Positions 34,374-42,302 of a DNA stretch of 64,000 nucleotides are shown one piece after another. The stretch comes from Nocardia terpenica (GTDB taxonomy: Bacteria > Actinomycetota > Actinomycetes > Mycobacteriales > Mycobacteriaceae), in NCBI RefSeq assembly GCF_013186535.1, contig NZ_JABMCZ010000002.1, positions 1,612,001 to 1,676,000 of the forward strand, given 5' to 3'. Within the stretch, counting starts at the first letter, position 1; each line of letters begins with the position of its first letter. Below the pieces are notes generated by a model. That model saw nothing but the letters and a program-made list of their open reading frames with translations, had not been told where the DNA came from and searched no databases. The translations under genes were made by a program, and so were the position numbers.

Positions 34374-35258
34374 ATGACCATCACCGTTCTCGATACCTAC
34401 ACGGCTACCCGGCAGATCCTGCGGGCCCCCGTGGCCGATCGCGCCGACCTGCTGCGCGCGATGCTCGAGCCGATCGCGGGCATGTACCGCTACTACCCCG
34501 GGGAGCCGGATCTCGCCGAAATCCACGGCCGCACATCGGGTTTCCCGATCGACCGCGACGAGGACCGCTGCCTGGACGCCCTCGAGACGCTGGCCGCGGC
34601 CGGGGCCTGGGACCGGATGCGCCGGGCCTGCGAGCAGGCGCTCGCCGTGCAACTCGCGGCGACGCCCGGGCTCGAGGTCCCCGACATCACCGTCGCCCTG
34701 CTCCTCGGCGACCCCGCCGACTCCCACTTCATGGGCCCCGTCCTCGGCGTCACCGGCTTCGGCGGCATATCCGGCTATATCACCATCACCCTGTGGCCCT
34801 ACCCGGAGAACGTGGAACGGCTGGAGGCGACCGCCGTGCACGAGCTCGCGCACAACCTGCGCTTCGGTCCCGGTGGCGTCGTATGGGATCCGGCAACCGT
34901 CACGGTCGGCGACCACGTGATCTCCGAGGGCCTGGCCGACGCCTTCGCCCGCCAGCTCTACGGCAATACCCTCGGCTACACCCGAATCGGCGTACCCCAT
35001 CTGCACGACGACGCCGTCCTCGCCAAGGTGATATCCGGCCTCGGGGTAACCGGCATGCAGAATTTCACGGCCTGGGTGCACGGCGACGCAAGCGCCGAAC
35101 GCTTCGGCATCCCCCCGGTCGGCCTGCCCACCGGAGCCGGATACGCCGTGGGCAACCGCCTGGTCGACGCCTATCTCGCGGCGACGAAACAAACTGCGGC
35201 CCAGGCCCTGAGCGCCCCGAGCGCGGAGATCATCGCCACCGCCCTCGCACATCGATAA
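34374..35258 (+). CDS. DUF2268 putative Zn-dependent protease
   Basis: This 294-residue protein has the metallopeptidase zinc motif HELAHN (in ATAVHELAHNLRFGPG) and a downstream Glu in VISEGLADAFARQLYG as the likely third ligand. This is the DUF2268 (YjaZ-like) pattern. No signal peptide is seen. The promoter is of MerR type (see 34335-34365), so the gene is probably switched on by a drug- or metal-sensing MerR protein encoded elsewhere. The frame could start at 34335, but that ATG-less stretch covers the promoter itself. Confidence 0.8.
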   Translation: MTITVLDTYTATRQILRAPVADRADLLRAMLEPIAGMYRYYPGEPDLAEIHGRTSGFPIDRDEDRCLDALETLAAAGAWDRMRRACEQALAVQLAATPGLEVPDITVALLLGDPADSHFMGPVLGVTGFGGISGYITITLWPYPENVERLEATAVHELAHNLRFGPGGVVWDPATVTVGDHVISEGLADAFARQLYGNTLGYTRIGVPHLHDDAVLAKVISGLGVTGMQNFTAWVHGDASAERFGIPPVGLPTGAGYAVGNRLVDAYLAATKQTAAQALSAPSAEIIATALAHR

Positions 35259-35455
35259 GCGGCCCACAAAAATTTATGCCGGGGCCAATCCGCAGCGGTG
35301 CGGGTATCGAATCACATTGCGGTGTCTGCCTGTTCGCACTGTCCGGTTTCGACGGAATCGAGGGCTGGCATCGGGTCACCAAGTGAAGGCCGGTGCCCGC
35401 GTGGTGTGGGCCCCGTGATGTGTCGTCGAATCATCCGAATCGGGAGGACAATTTC

Positions 35456-35536
35456 ATGGTGATGGGTATTGTGAGCGCTCTGCTGAATGGTCTCACGGGG
35501 GTTCTGACCGCGCTGCTGACCGGCGGTAACGCCTGA
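35456..35536 (+). CDS. 26-residue hydrophobic peptide upstream of the cutinase gene
   Basis: The peptide MVMGIVSALLNGLTGVLTAL plus LLTGGNA-type end (26 residues) has a strongly placed GGAGGA 8 nt before its ATG. Codon third positions are mostly G or C. The sequence is an amphipathic or membrane-seeking helix with Gly at both ends and no charged side chains. A hairpin with 9-bp arms follows its stop, so it can be a separate transcript. It lies 104 nt before the cutinase-like gene, after whose end a similar small gene sits. No family is known to me. Confidence 0.6.
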   Translation: MVMGIVSALLNGLTGVLTALLTGGNA

Positions 35537-35550
35537 TCTTTCCCGGCGTT

Positions 35551-35579
35551 CGGGGCGGATCCACACGGCGTCCGCCCCG
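35551..35579 (+). terminator. hairpin after the 26-residue peptide gene
   Basis: CGGGGCGGA and TCCGCCCCG pair over 9 bp around an 11-nt loop, 14 nt after the stop codon. No U-tract follows. Confidence 0.55.
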
Positions 35580-35640
35580 ACCCGTTCGCGTAGATCGAAA
35601 TCGATAGTGGCACTGCTTGTTTCGTATCGATAGGGGGATA

Positions 35641-37347
35641 GTGCGCGGGCATTCATGTCCGATGGCAGGGATCCGGGGCATGGCCATCGCGATGGTATCG
35701 CTGATCGTGACAATCGGGGCATCCGGTGTCGCGCAAGCCGACCCCGGCATCCCGGTGCAGGGCTGCCCGAACCTGTATGTCCTGGGCGTGCAGGGTACCG
35801 GCCAGTCGTCGCCGCAGAGCCCGCTCACCGGCGCCGACAGCGGGATGCTGGGGGCGGTGCTGGGCCCGCTGCGGGCGGTCGAACACCTGGCCGGTCACGC
35901 GTACGTGCCGTACGAGGCGGGTTTCGGTGGCGCGGTACCGGGCGGCGACGTGCCCTACGCGGCGTCGATCGGCGGCGGGCTGGATCGGTTGCGATCGATG
36001 GCGGCCACGCTGGTGGCGCGCTGCCCGCGGACCGAACTGGCACTGCTCGGGTATTCCCAAGGCGCCCATATCGTCTCGATGCTCGCCCAGCAGATCGGCA
36101 ACGGCGCGACCGCGATCCCGGCCGACCGGGTCGCCGCGGTCGCGCTGCTGGCCGACCCCACCCGCGGCCGCGACGAATCACTGTTCCCCGGCGCACCCGA
36201 CCGCACCACGCCCGCACCCGCGCCCGGCACCACCGGCACCGAAGTATCCCGCCTGCACGCCGACCCGCGCCGAATCCCCGACGGCGAAGGGATCGGGCCC
36301 GAACGCGATATCACCACCGATTTCGGCGCGCTCACCGGGCGAGTGGCGTCGTTCTGCCTGCCCGGCGACCTGGCCTGCGACGCGCCCCGCATGCCCCTGC
36401 TGCGGGTGCTGGTGAATATCGCCGGGCAGGTCGAACTGGATCCGGCCGACCCGATGGCCGCGCTGACCTCGATCCAGCGGGCCGTCCAGGCGACCGCGTC
36501 CAAAACAGCCACCGAGATCGTCGACCACGACCTGCGCGGCGCGACCCTGGGCACCCTGTCGCTGGCTCCCGGATACTCGCTGAGCCAGCGCCTGGCCGAG
36601 GCCTCCGATCCCCGCGAAACACCCGACGTCCGGCAGGCCGAGCTGAAAATCGGTACCAGCGCCCTGAATTCGCTACTGGCGCTCACCGGACGCATGCTGA
36701 CCCCGGCCGACGTCGCCGAGATAGCGGCCCTCGGCCTGGCGAATCCCTCGGCCGCGCTCACACTGCTGGGCGAGAAATTCGTGACCGCAGGACATCAGCG
36801 CATACCGCGCGGGGCGGTGTTCCACCTGGTCACCGATCTCTTCGACGCGCTGGCCCAATTGTGCGACGACACCGGCCAACTACTGGACCTCGGCGTCTGG
36901 ACGAAGTACTTCGACACCGTCCGCCAGCACGGCGCCTACCTGGATACCGCCTTCACCACCAGCGGCCAACCCGCCACCGAATTCATAACCGACTGGTTCA
37001 CCGCCCTCGCCAGCGACCTTGCCGCCCACCGCATCCCACCGCCGCCGCCCGCTCCACCGGTGCCCGCGCCGCTTCCACCCGCACCGCAGAGCGCGCCGTC
37101 GCCCCTGCCGCCCGCGATCTCATCGGCCGACACACCGCCGCGTCCTACTCCCGCACCGGCATCGGCGAGTCATCAGCCCGCCGCTGCCCGGGACGACTCG
37201 CGCCTGACCGCTGCCACTCACCGATTCGACCGCGAATTCGCGTGGATCTTCATCGTGGCCGGGCTCGCCGCCATCGCCTACACCGCCAGCCGCCCCCGCC
37301 GCGCGGGACAACACTCCCGTCCCGATCGATCCAAGGAGCACGAATGA
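35641..37347 (+). CDS. cutinase-like secreted or membrane-anchored esterase
   Basis: This 568-residue protein starts with a signal peptide (about residues 1-34, ending GVAQA-DP). A cutinase domain follows (about 38-235): the start GCPNLYVLGVQGTGQS with the oxyanion residue, the nucleophile elbow LLGYSQGAHIV, and a region where Asp and His should follow (LLADPTRGRDESLF, SRLHADPRR). A helical middle part of unknown role spans about 240-465. A proline-rich linker (about 470-530) and a C-terminal membrane helix with a basic tail end the protein. GTG 35641 has GGGGGA nearby; ATG 35662 is an alternative. The substrate is probably an ester lipid. Confidence 0.8.
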   Translation: MRGHSCPMAGIRGMAIAMVSLIVTIGASGVAQADPGIPVQGCPNLYVLGVQGTGQSSPQSPLTGADSGMLGAVLGPLRAVEHLAGHAYVPYEAGFGGAVPGGDVPYAASIGGGLDRLRSMAATLVARCPRTELALLGYSQGAHIVSMLAQQIGNGATAIPADRVAAVALLADPTRGRDESLFPGAPDRTTPAPAPGTTGTEVSRLHADPRRIPDGEGIGPERDITTDFGALTGRVASFCLPGDLACDAPRMPLLRVLVNIAGQVELDPADPMAALTSIQRAVQATASKTATEIVDHDLRGATLGTLSLAPGYSLSQRLAEASDPRETPDVRQAELKIGTSALNSLLALTGRMLTPADVAEIAALGLANPSAALTLLGEKFVTAGHQRIPRGAVFHLVTDLFDALAQLCDDTGQLLDLGVWTKYFDTVRQHGAYLDTAFTTSGQPATEFITDWFTALASDLAAHRIPPPPPAPPVPAPLPPAPQSAPSPLPPAISSADTPPRPTPAPASASHQPAAARDDSRLTAATHRFDREFAWIFIVAGLAAIAYTASRPRRAGQHSRPDRSKEHE

Positions 37348-37415
37348 TCATCAGACTCGTCGGAGCCCTCGTGGGCGGATTGCTGGATCTGGTCATCGGC
37401 CTGCTGGTCCCGTAG
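37344..37415 (+). CDS. 23-residue hydrophobic peptide coupled to the cutinase gene
   Basis: The ATG overlaps the stop of the cutinase-like gene (ATGA) and has AAGGAG 6 nt upstream, so translation is very likely. The product, starting MIIRLVGALVGGLLDLVIGL, is one short membrane-type helix with an Arg near the N-terminus and an Asp in the middle. Together with the 26-residue gene before the cutinase gene it forms an unusual pair. It may insert into the membrane beside the C-terminal helix of the esterase; this is inference. Confidence 0.6.
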   Translation: MIIRLVGALVGGLLDLVIGLLVP

Positions 37416-37424
37416 CCCGGCATC

Positions 37425-37790
37425 TCACGCCGTGGCCAGCAGTGCCGCGGCCGCCGCCGCCTCCACGATGCAGTAGAACCAGTTGGGGTACAGCGCGGTT
37501 CGGTCGTCGAGTGCGGCCGAGGCGATCCGGCCGACCGCCATGCCACCCAGCGCGGCGGCGACGGTGACCACGATCCCGCTGCGCCATGATCCCGGGTGGC
37601 AGGCGGCCACCGCGAGGATCGCCGCCATCGCGATCCCGAAACCCCCATAGACCGCGCGCACCTCATACCTGCCCGTGGCCCCGCCCAGGCGAATCCCGAA
37701 CGGGCGAACGAGCGCATCGGGCGCCCACAGCGCATAGACGCCCATTCCGAGGAATGCGGTGGCGGCAACAATAATGACGGCGACAGCCAC
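37425..37790 (-). CDS. DUF4345-like small membrane protein
   Basis: This 121-residue protein has about four membrane helices. The stretch GRYEVRAVYGGFGIAMA after the first helix is characteristic of DUF4345 proteins, whose role is unknown. I chose the GTG at 37790 because GGAGGTGAGA sits directly before it; the frame runs to an ATG at 37823 that would overlap the divergent AraC gene's ribosome site. It is divergent from an AraC-type regulator and may be its target. Confidence 0.65.
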   Translation of the reverse strand: MAVAVIIVAATAFLGMGVYALWAPDALVRPFGIRLGGATGRYEVRAVYGGFGIAMAAILAVAACHPGSWRSGIVVTVAAALGGMAVGRIASAALDDRTALYPNWFYCIVEAAAAAALLATA

Positions 37791-37827
37791 TCTCACCTCC
37801 GAGTCGATCTCTACCAGGAGCATCAGG

Positions 37828-38616
37828 ATGACCGCCGATGTCGGCCGCGCGCTTCCACGAACCTGCTATCCGGTGGTGTGGCTGTGGCCCGGCACGGCGC
37901 TGTACTGCGGTCGCGCACTGGAATTGGCGCCCCACTCGGGAGCCGTCTGGTGTCTCGCCGTCGGGATCGACAATCCGATCACGATCGAGGTGAACGAGCG
38001 AGACCCGATCACCGCGCGCAGCGCCCTGATACCGCCGCGCCTGATCCACCGGCTGCGCTGTCACGGCAGCCGAATGATGTTCGCCTACTTCGACCCGGCC
38101 TCCGCGCGGGCGTCGAGCTGTCGGCCCGCGATGACCCGGTGGATCGATGAGGTCGGTATCGGCCACGCCGACGAACGGCGACTCGTCCGGCTCGCCGCCA
38201 CCGTGCTCACCGACGCGGACGACTCGCTCGCCCAGGACTGGCTGGACCTGGCCGCGCGACCCGAGCAACGGCATATCGACCCGAGGATCGCCGAGGTGAC
38301 CCGGCGGATCCGCCGAGACCCTGCCGCGGCGACGCCCGCCCGGGAGCTGGCCGAGGCGGTCGGGCTGTCGGAATCACGGCTGCTGCACCTGTTTCGGGAG
38401 CACATCGGCACCAGCCTGCGCCGTTTCCGGCTGTGGGCCAGGCTCGAACACGCGGTCGCGGCGTACCACCGCGGGCACACGATCACCGCCGCTGCCGCCG
38501 AGGCCGGATTCGCGACCCCCTCCCATCTCGCCGACCGGTTCCGCAGCACATTCGGCCTGTCGGTCACCGCATTGCTGCACACCGGTGCCGACATCCGGCC
38601 ACGCGCGGACCCGTAA
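37828..38616 (+). CDS. AraC-family transcriptional regulator
   Basis: This 262-residue regulator has a C-terminal double helix-turn-helix (about residues 165-255) with ARELAEAVGLSESRLLHLFR and the second HTH in ITAAAAEAGFATPSHLADRF. The N-terminal half is a small ligand domain of cupin type (SRALIPPRLIHRL-like ARSALIPPRLIHRLR). AGGAG stands 8 nt before ATG 37828. It is divergent from the DUF4345 gene, separated by only 37 nt, so one operator could serve both. The effector is unknown. Confidence 0.85.
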   Translation: MTADVGRALPRTCYPVVWLWPGTALYCGRALELAPHSGAVWCLAVGIDNPITIEVNERDPITARSALIPPRLIHRLRCHGSRMMFAYFDPASARASSCRPAMTRWIDEVGIGHADERRLVRLAATVLTDADDSLAQDWLDLAARPEQRHIDPRIAEVTRRIRRDPAAATPARELAEAVGLSESRLLHLFREHIGTSLRRFRLWARLEHAVAAYHRGHTITAAAAEAGFATPSHLADRFRSTFGLSVTALLHTGADIRPRADP

Positions 38617-38620
38617 GTGA

Positions 38621-40501
38621 TTACGCCGCAGCGGTTTCGGTGTCGTCGGCGAACTGGGTGCGGTACAGCTCCGTGTAGCGTCCACCCGCGTCGAGCAGTT
38701 CGGTATGGGTGCCCTGCTCGACGATGCGGCCGTCCTCGATGACGAGGATCTTGTCCGCGCCCCGGACCGTCGACAGGCGGTGCGCGATGACCAGGGCGGT
38801 GCGGCCGTCGAGCGCTTCGTTGAGCGCTTCCTGAACGGCCGCTTCGGAAGTGGAGTCGAGCGACGCGGTGGCCTCGTCGAGGATGACCACCCGCGGTTGC
38901 TTGAGCAGCAGGCGGGCGATGGTCAGGCGTTGGCGTTCGCCGCCGGACAGCCGGTAACCCCGTTCGCCGACGATGGTGTCGAGACCATCCGGCAGCGATG
39001 CCACCAGATCGAGCAACCGGGCCCGTTGCAGGGCGTCCCACAGCTCCGACTCGTTGGCCTCCGGCCGGGCCAGCAGCAGATTGCCGCGAATGGAGTCGTG
39101 GAACAGATGCCCGTCCTGGGTGACGAGCCCGACCGCGTCCTGAATCGACCGCCCGGTCAGCTCGCGCACGTCGACGCCGTTGAGCCGCACCACACCGTCG
39201 TCCACGTCGTACAGTCGCGAAACCAGCTGCGCGATGGTCGATTTCCCGGCGCCGGAGGAACCGACCAGCGCCACCATCTGCCCCGGTTCGGCGCGCAGCG
39301 AAATGCCGTGCAGCACTTCGACTCCGCCGCGGGTGTCGAGCGTGGCGACGTCCTCCAGCGAGGCCAGCGAGACCTTGTCGGCGGCCGGGTAGCCGAAGTG
39401 CACCCGGTCGAACTCCACCGAAACCGGGCCTTCCGGAACGGGTTTGGCGTCCGGCGCGTCCTCGATCAGCGGCTTCAGGTCGAGGATCTCGAAGACCCGC
39501 TCGAAGCTCACCAGCGCCGACATGACATCCACCCGGGCGCTCGCGAGCGCGGTGAGCGGGGCGTAGAGCCGGGTGAGCAGCAGCGACAGCGACACCACCG
39601 CGCCCGCGTCGAGCTGGCCGCGCAGCGCGTACCAGCCGCCGAGCCCGTAGACCAGCGCCACCGCCAGCGCCGACACCAGCGTCAGCGCGGTGACGAACAG
39701 GGTTTGCAGCATGGTGGTGCGCACGCCGATATCGCGCACCCGCCCGGCCCGCAGCGCGAATTCCGCGGACTCCTGCCGCGGCCGCCCGAACAGCTTCACC
39801 AGGGTGGCGCCGGGCGCGGAGAAGCGCTCGGTCATCTGGGTGCTCATGGCGGCATTGAGCTGCGCCGCCTCCCGCTGGATGCCCGCCACCCGAACGCCCA
39901 TGCGGCGGGCGGGAAGCATGAACAGCGGCAGCAGAATCAGGGCCAGCAGCGTGATCTGCCAGGACAGCCGCACCATGACCGCGAGGGTGAGCACCAGCGT
40001 GACGATATTGGTGACCACCCCGGACAGCGTGGTGCTGAAGGCGCGCTGCGCGCCGATCACGTCGTTGTTGAGGCGGCTCACCAGCGCGCCGGTGCGGGTG
40101 CGGGTGAAGAAGGCGATCGGCATCTTCTGCACGTGGTCGAACACCGCGGTGCGCAGGTCCAGGATCAGGCCCTCACCGATGCGCGAGGACAGCCAGCGGA
40201 TGACGATGCCGAGCCCGGCGTCGAGGACGGCGATCAGGCCGATGACGATCGCCAGGGTGACCACCGACCGGGGCGCGGCATGCCCCACGATGTCGTTGAC
40301 CACCCGCCCGGCCAGCACCGGATTGGCCACCTCCAGCAGCGCCGACGCCACGCTGAAGGTCAGGAACCCGATCAGCGCGAGCCGATGCGGGCGCGCGAAC
40401 CGCAGGATGCGACCGGCCGTCGCCCGGCTGAGCGCGCGCCGTTCCTGCGGCGCGTGCGACGCCCGGTACAGCTGGCTCCACGCCACCGATTCGATGCTCA
40501 T
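38621..40501 (-). CDS. ABC exporter, fused permease and ATPase
   Basis: This 626-residue half-transporter has six membrane helices (about residues 40-335) and an ATPase domain (about 365-610). Walker A is GSSGAGKST, the signature is LSGGERQRLT, Walker B is VVILDEATASLD, and the switch His is in IAHRLSTVRG. It probably works as a homodimer exporting a lipid or drug. AAGGAG precedes the ATG at 40501. Divergent from it lies a quinone oxidoreductase gene, with a palindrome in the shared promoter region. Confidence 0.9.
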   Translation of the reverse strand: MSIESVAWSQLYRASHAPQERRALSRATAGRILRFARPHRLALIGFLTFSVASALLEVANPVLAGRVVNDIVGHAAPRSVVTLAIVIGLIAVLDAGLGIVIRWLSSRIGEGLILDLRTAVFDHVQKMPIAFFTRTRTGALVSRLNNDVIGAQRAFSTTLSGVVTNIVTLVLTLAVMVRLSWQITLLALILLPLFMLPARRMGVRVAGIQREAAQLNAAMSTQMTERFSAPGATLVKLFGRPRQESAEFALRAGRVRDIGVRTTMLQTLFVTALTLVSALAVALVYGLGGWYALRGQLDAGAVVSLSLLLTRLYAPLTALASARVDVMSALVSFERVFEILDLKPLIEDAPDAKPVPEGPVSVEFDRVHFGYPAADKVSLASLEDVATLDTRGGVEVLHGISLRAEPGQMVALVGSSGAGKSTIAQLVSRLYDVDDGVVRLNGVDVRELTGRSIQDAVGLVTQDGHLFHDSIRGNLLLARPEANESELWDALQRARLLDLVASLPDGLDTIVGERGYRLSGGERQRLTIARLLLKQPRVVILDEATASLDSTSEAAVQEALNEALDGRTALVIAHRLSTVRGADKILVIEDGRIVEQGTHTELLDAGGRYTELYRTQFADDTETAAA

Positions 40502-40555
40502 CCGCCACTCCTTCCGCTGCGGGGTAATTCAACCCCGGCCCACCGACACTAAGAC

Positions 40556-40571
40556 CTCAACAATGGTTGAG
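40556..40571. promoter_or_regulatory. palindrome between divergent ABC exporter and oxidoreductase genes
   Basis: CTCAAC and GTTGAG form perfect 6-bp arms around AATG, 54 nt and 31 nt from the two start codons. The form resembles MarR-family sites. No such regulator is adjacent. The site could control both genes. Confidence 0.45.
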
Positions 40572-40602
40572 AGCAAGCGGTCCGGCCTCTAGAGTCGGTG
40601 GG

Positions 40603-41502
40603 ATGAAGGCGATTCAGTACGAACGTTTCGGCGGACCCGAGGTGTTGGAGCTGGCCGAGGTTCCCGTCCCGAAGCCGACCGGAGCGCAGGCGCGGATCGC
40701 GGTGCGCGCCGCCGGGGTCAATCCGGCGGACTTCAAGCGTCGCAAGGGCCAGTTCGGCCCGGTGGAGTTCCCCGCGCAGGCCGGTTTCGAGATCGCGGGC
40801 GTGGTGGACGCGGTCGGGCCCGAATCGCCCTGGCGGGTGGGCGACGAGGTGCTGGGCTGGGCCGATTCCGGCGGCTACGCCGAGTTCGCGGTCGGCACCC
40901 GGCTGGTGGCCAAGCCCGGACAGCTGTCGTTCCCGGACGCCGCCGCGATTCCGGTCGCCGCCGGAACCGCCGAGCGCGGACTGCGCCTGCTGGAGCTGAA
41001 GGCCGACGAGACCCTGCTGATCCACGGCGCTTCCGGCGCGGTCGGCTCGATGGCCGCGCAACTGGCCCGGGCGGCCGGGGTCATCGTGATCGGCACGGCG
41101 TCCGCGGCCAATCAGGAGGTCGTCGCGGGCCTGGGCGCGACCCCGACCACCTACGGCGACGGAGTGGTCGACCGGGTCCGCGCGCTCGCGCCTAACGGCA
41201 TCGACGCGGTCCTCGACTGCGCGGGCCACGATTTCCTCGACGCGGCCATCGCGCTGCGCGGCGGCACCGACCGCATCGTCACCTTCGTCGACCCCGCCGC
41301 CGCCGAGAAGGGCGTGGTCTTCTCCAGCGGCGGCGGCGCTTCGGTCCTGGAGGCCGTCGAGCGAGCCGCGCAACTGGTGGCCTCCGGCGCCTTCCACCTC
41401 CCCGCCCCCGCCCGCCTGTTCCCCCTCTCCGAAGCCGCCGAAGCCCAACTGGAAAGCGAAATCGGCCACGGCCTCGGCAAAATCGTCCTCACCACCGGCT
41501 GA
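40603..41502 (+). CDS. quinone oxidoreductase-like MDR protein
   Basis: This 299-residue NADP-dependent reductase belongs to the zinc-free quinone oxidoreductase branch. It begins MKAIQYERFGGPEVLELAEV, continues with the GVNPADFKRRKGQ motif and has the nucleotide-binding loop LIHGASGAVGSMAAQLAR. ATG 40603 is preceded by a G-rich stretch; the frame extends 12 codons further upstream across the palindrome. It is slightly shorter than typical members (about 320). It probably detoxifies quinones or reactive carbonyls. A capped tandem array begins 15 nt after its stop. Confidence 0.85.
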   Translation: MKAIQYERFGGPEVLELAEVPVPKPTGAQARIAVRAAGVNPADFKRRKGQFGPVEFPAQAGFEIAGVVDAVGPESPWRVGDEVLGWADSGGYAEFAVGTRLVAKPGQLSFPDAAAIPVAAGTAERGLRLLELKADETLLIHGASGAVGSMAAQLARAAGVIVIGTASAANQEVVAGLGATPTTYGDGVVDRVRALAPNGIDAVLDCAGHDFLDAAIALRGGTDRIVTFVDPAAAEKGVVFSSGGGASVLEAVERAAQLVASGAFHLPAPARLFPLSEAAEAQLESEIGHGLGKIVLTTG

Positions 41503-41517
41503 CGCCCACTATCCCCT

Positions 41518-41635
41518 CGTCGTTCCGGTGAGCTCTCTTGTTGTTCCGGTGAGCTCCCTCCTCATTCCGGCGAGCTCCCTCGTCATTCCCGGCGCGCTCC
41601 CCTTATTTTTTCCCGGCGCGCTTTTGGCCGGGATC
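41518..41635 (+). repeat. capped tandem array (21-22-bp unit, four copies)
   Basis: Four units follow the pattern GTTCCGGTGAGCTCYCT. The cap at 41609-41635 has arms TTTCCCGGC and GCCGGGATC around GCGCTTTTG. The last 33 nt are also the 3' end of the convergent methyltransferase gene, so the cap is translated there. Confidence 0.85.
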
Positions 41636-42229
41636 GGTCCACACGATCGAGTACCGCAGCAGCAGGTGCCGCCGGAAGCGTGCGCCGGGCAGGACCCGTT
41701 CCGCGAGTCGGCGCATGCCCGCATAGGTTTCCGGCGGCGGCCACACGATCGGCGACGGATGGGCCCATTGCTTCCGTCGCACCAGCCGCACCCCGGCATA
41801 CGCCAGCACCGACGCGGCCGTCATGGGCAACTCGCGCGGCAGGGTGCTCTGCGCGAATCCGACCACGGCGAGCGTCCCGCCCGGCCGCAGCAGCTCCCGC
41901 ATCCGGGTCAGCCCGGCCTCCGCGTCCATGTGATGCAGGGTGGCGACGGAGACGATGCCGTCGAACGAGGCTGGGGCGAACGGGTATTCGAGCGCATCGC
42001 CGTGGATATAGGTGATGTCGCCGTCCGGCGACTGCGCCCGCGCCAGCTCGATACTCGGCTCGTGCAGGTCGATTCCGGTCACCCGCGACGCCCGTCGCCG
42101 CAGCCGCCGCGCCAGCATGCCCTCCCCGCATCCGATGTCGAGCACCGTATCGGCGTCGGCGACGGCATCGGCCAGCAGGCGGTGATAGTGGATATTGATA
42201 TTCCACCGGTCGTGATCGGGAACCCCCAT
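41603..42229 (-). CDS. class I SAM-dependent methyltransferase
   Basis: This 208-residue protein has the SAM-binding motif VLDIGCGEGMLARRL, an acidic motif II (GIDLHEPSIELAR) and LRPGGTLAVVGF. This is the Methyltransf_11/25 pattern of small-molecule methyltransferases. The last ten residues, DPGQKRAGKK, are encoded by a repeat-family cap and the stop lies in its A-rich edge. The natural C-terminus has therefore probably been replaced or extended by repeat insertion. The substrate is unknown. Confidence 0.82.
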   Translation of the reverse strand: MGVPDHDRWNINIHYHRLLADAVADADTVLDIGCGEGMLARRLRRRASRVTGIDLHEPSIELARAQSPDGDITYIHGDALEYPFAPASFDGIVSVATLHHMDAEAGLTRMRELLRPGGTLAVVGFAQSTLPRELPMTAASVLAYAGVRLVRRKQWAHPSPIVWPPPETYAGMRRLAERVLPGARFRRHLLLRYSIVWTDPGQKRAGKK

Positions 42230-42302
42230 GCCGACCTTCTTACCGCACGCCGCGCGATCGGGCAGGTCCGCACGGCGCTGCCGAGCGGAATAGTCTGGCG
42301 GT

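Noticed and set aside
35261..35286. A possible decayed cap after the DUF2268 gene
   Set aside because: GGCCC and GGGCC arms around an A/T-rich loop resemble a cap in position and polarity, but only a few bases agree and no array is attached. It may be a weak terminator.
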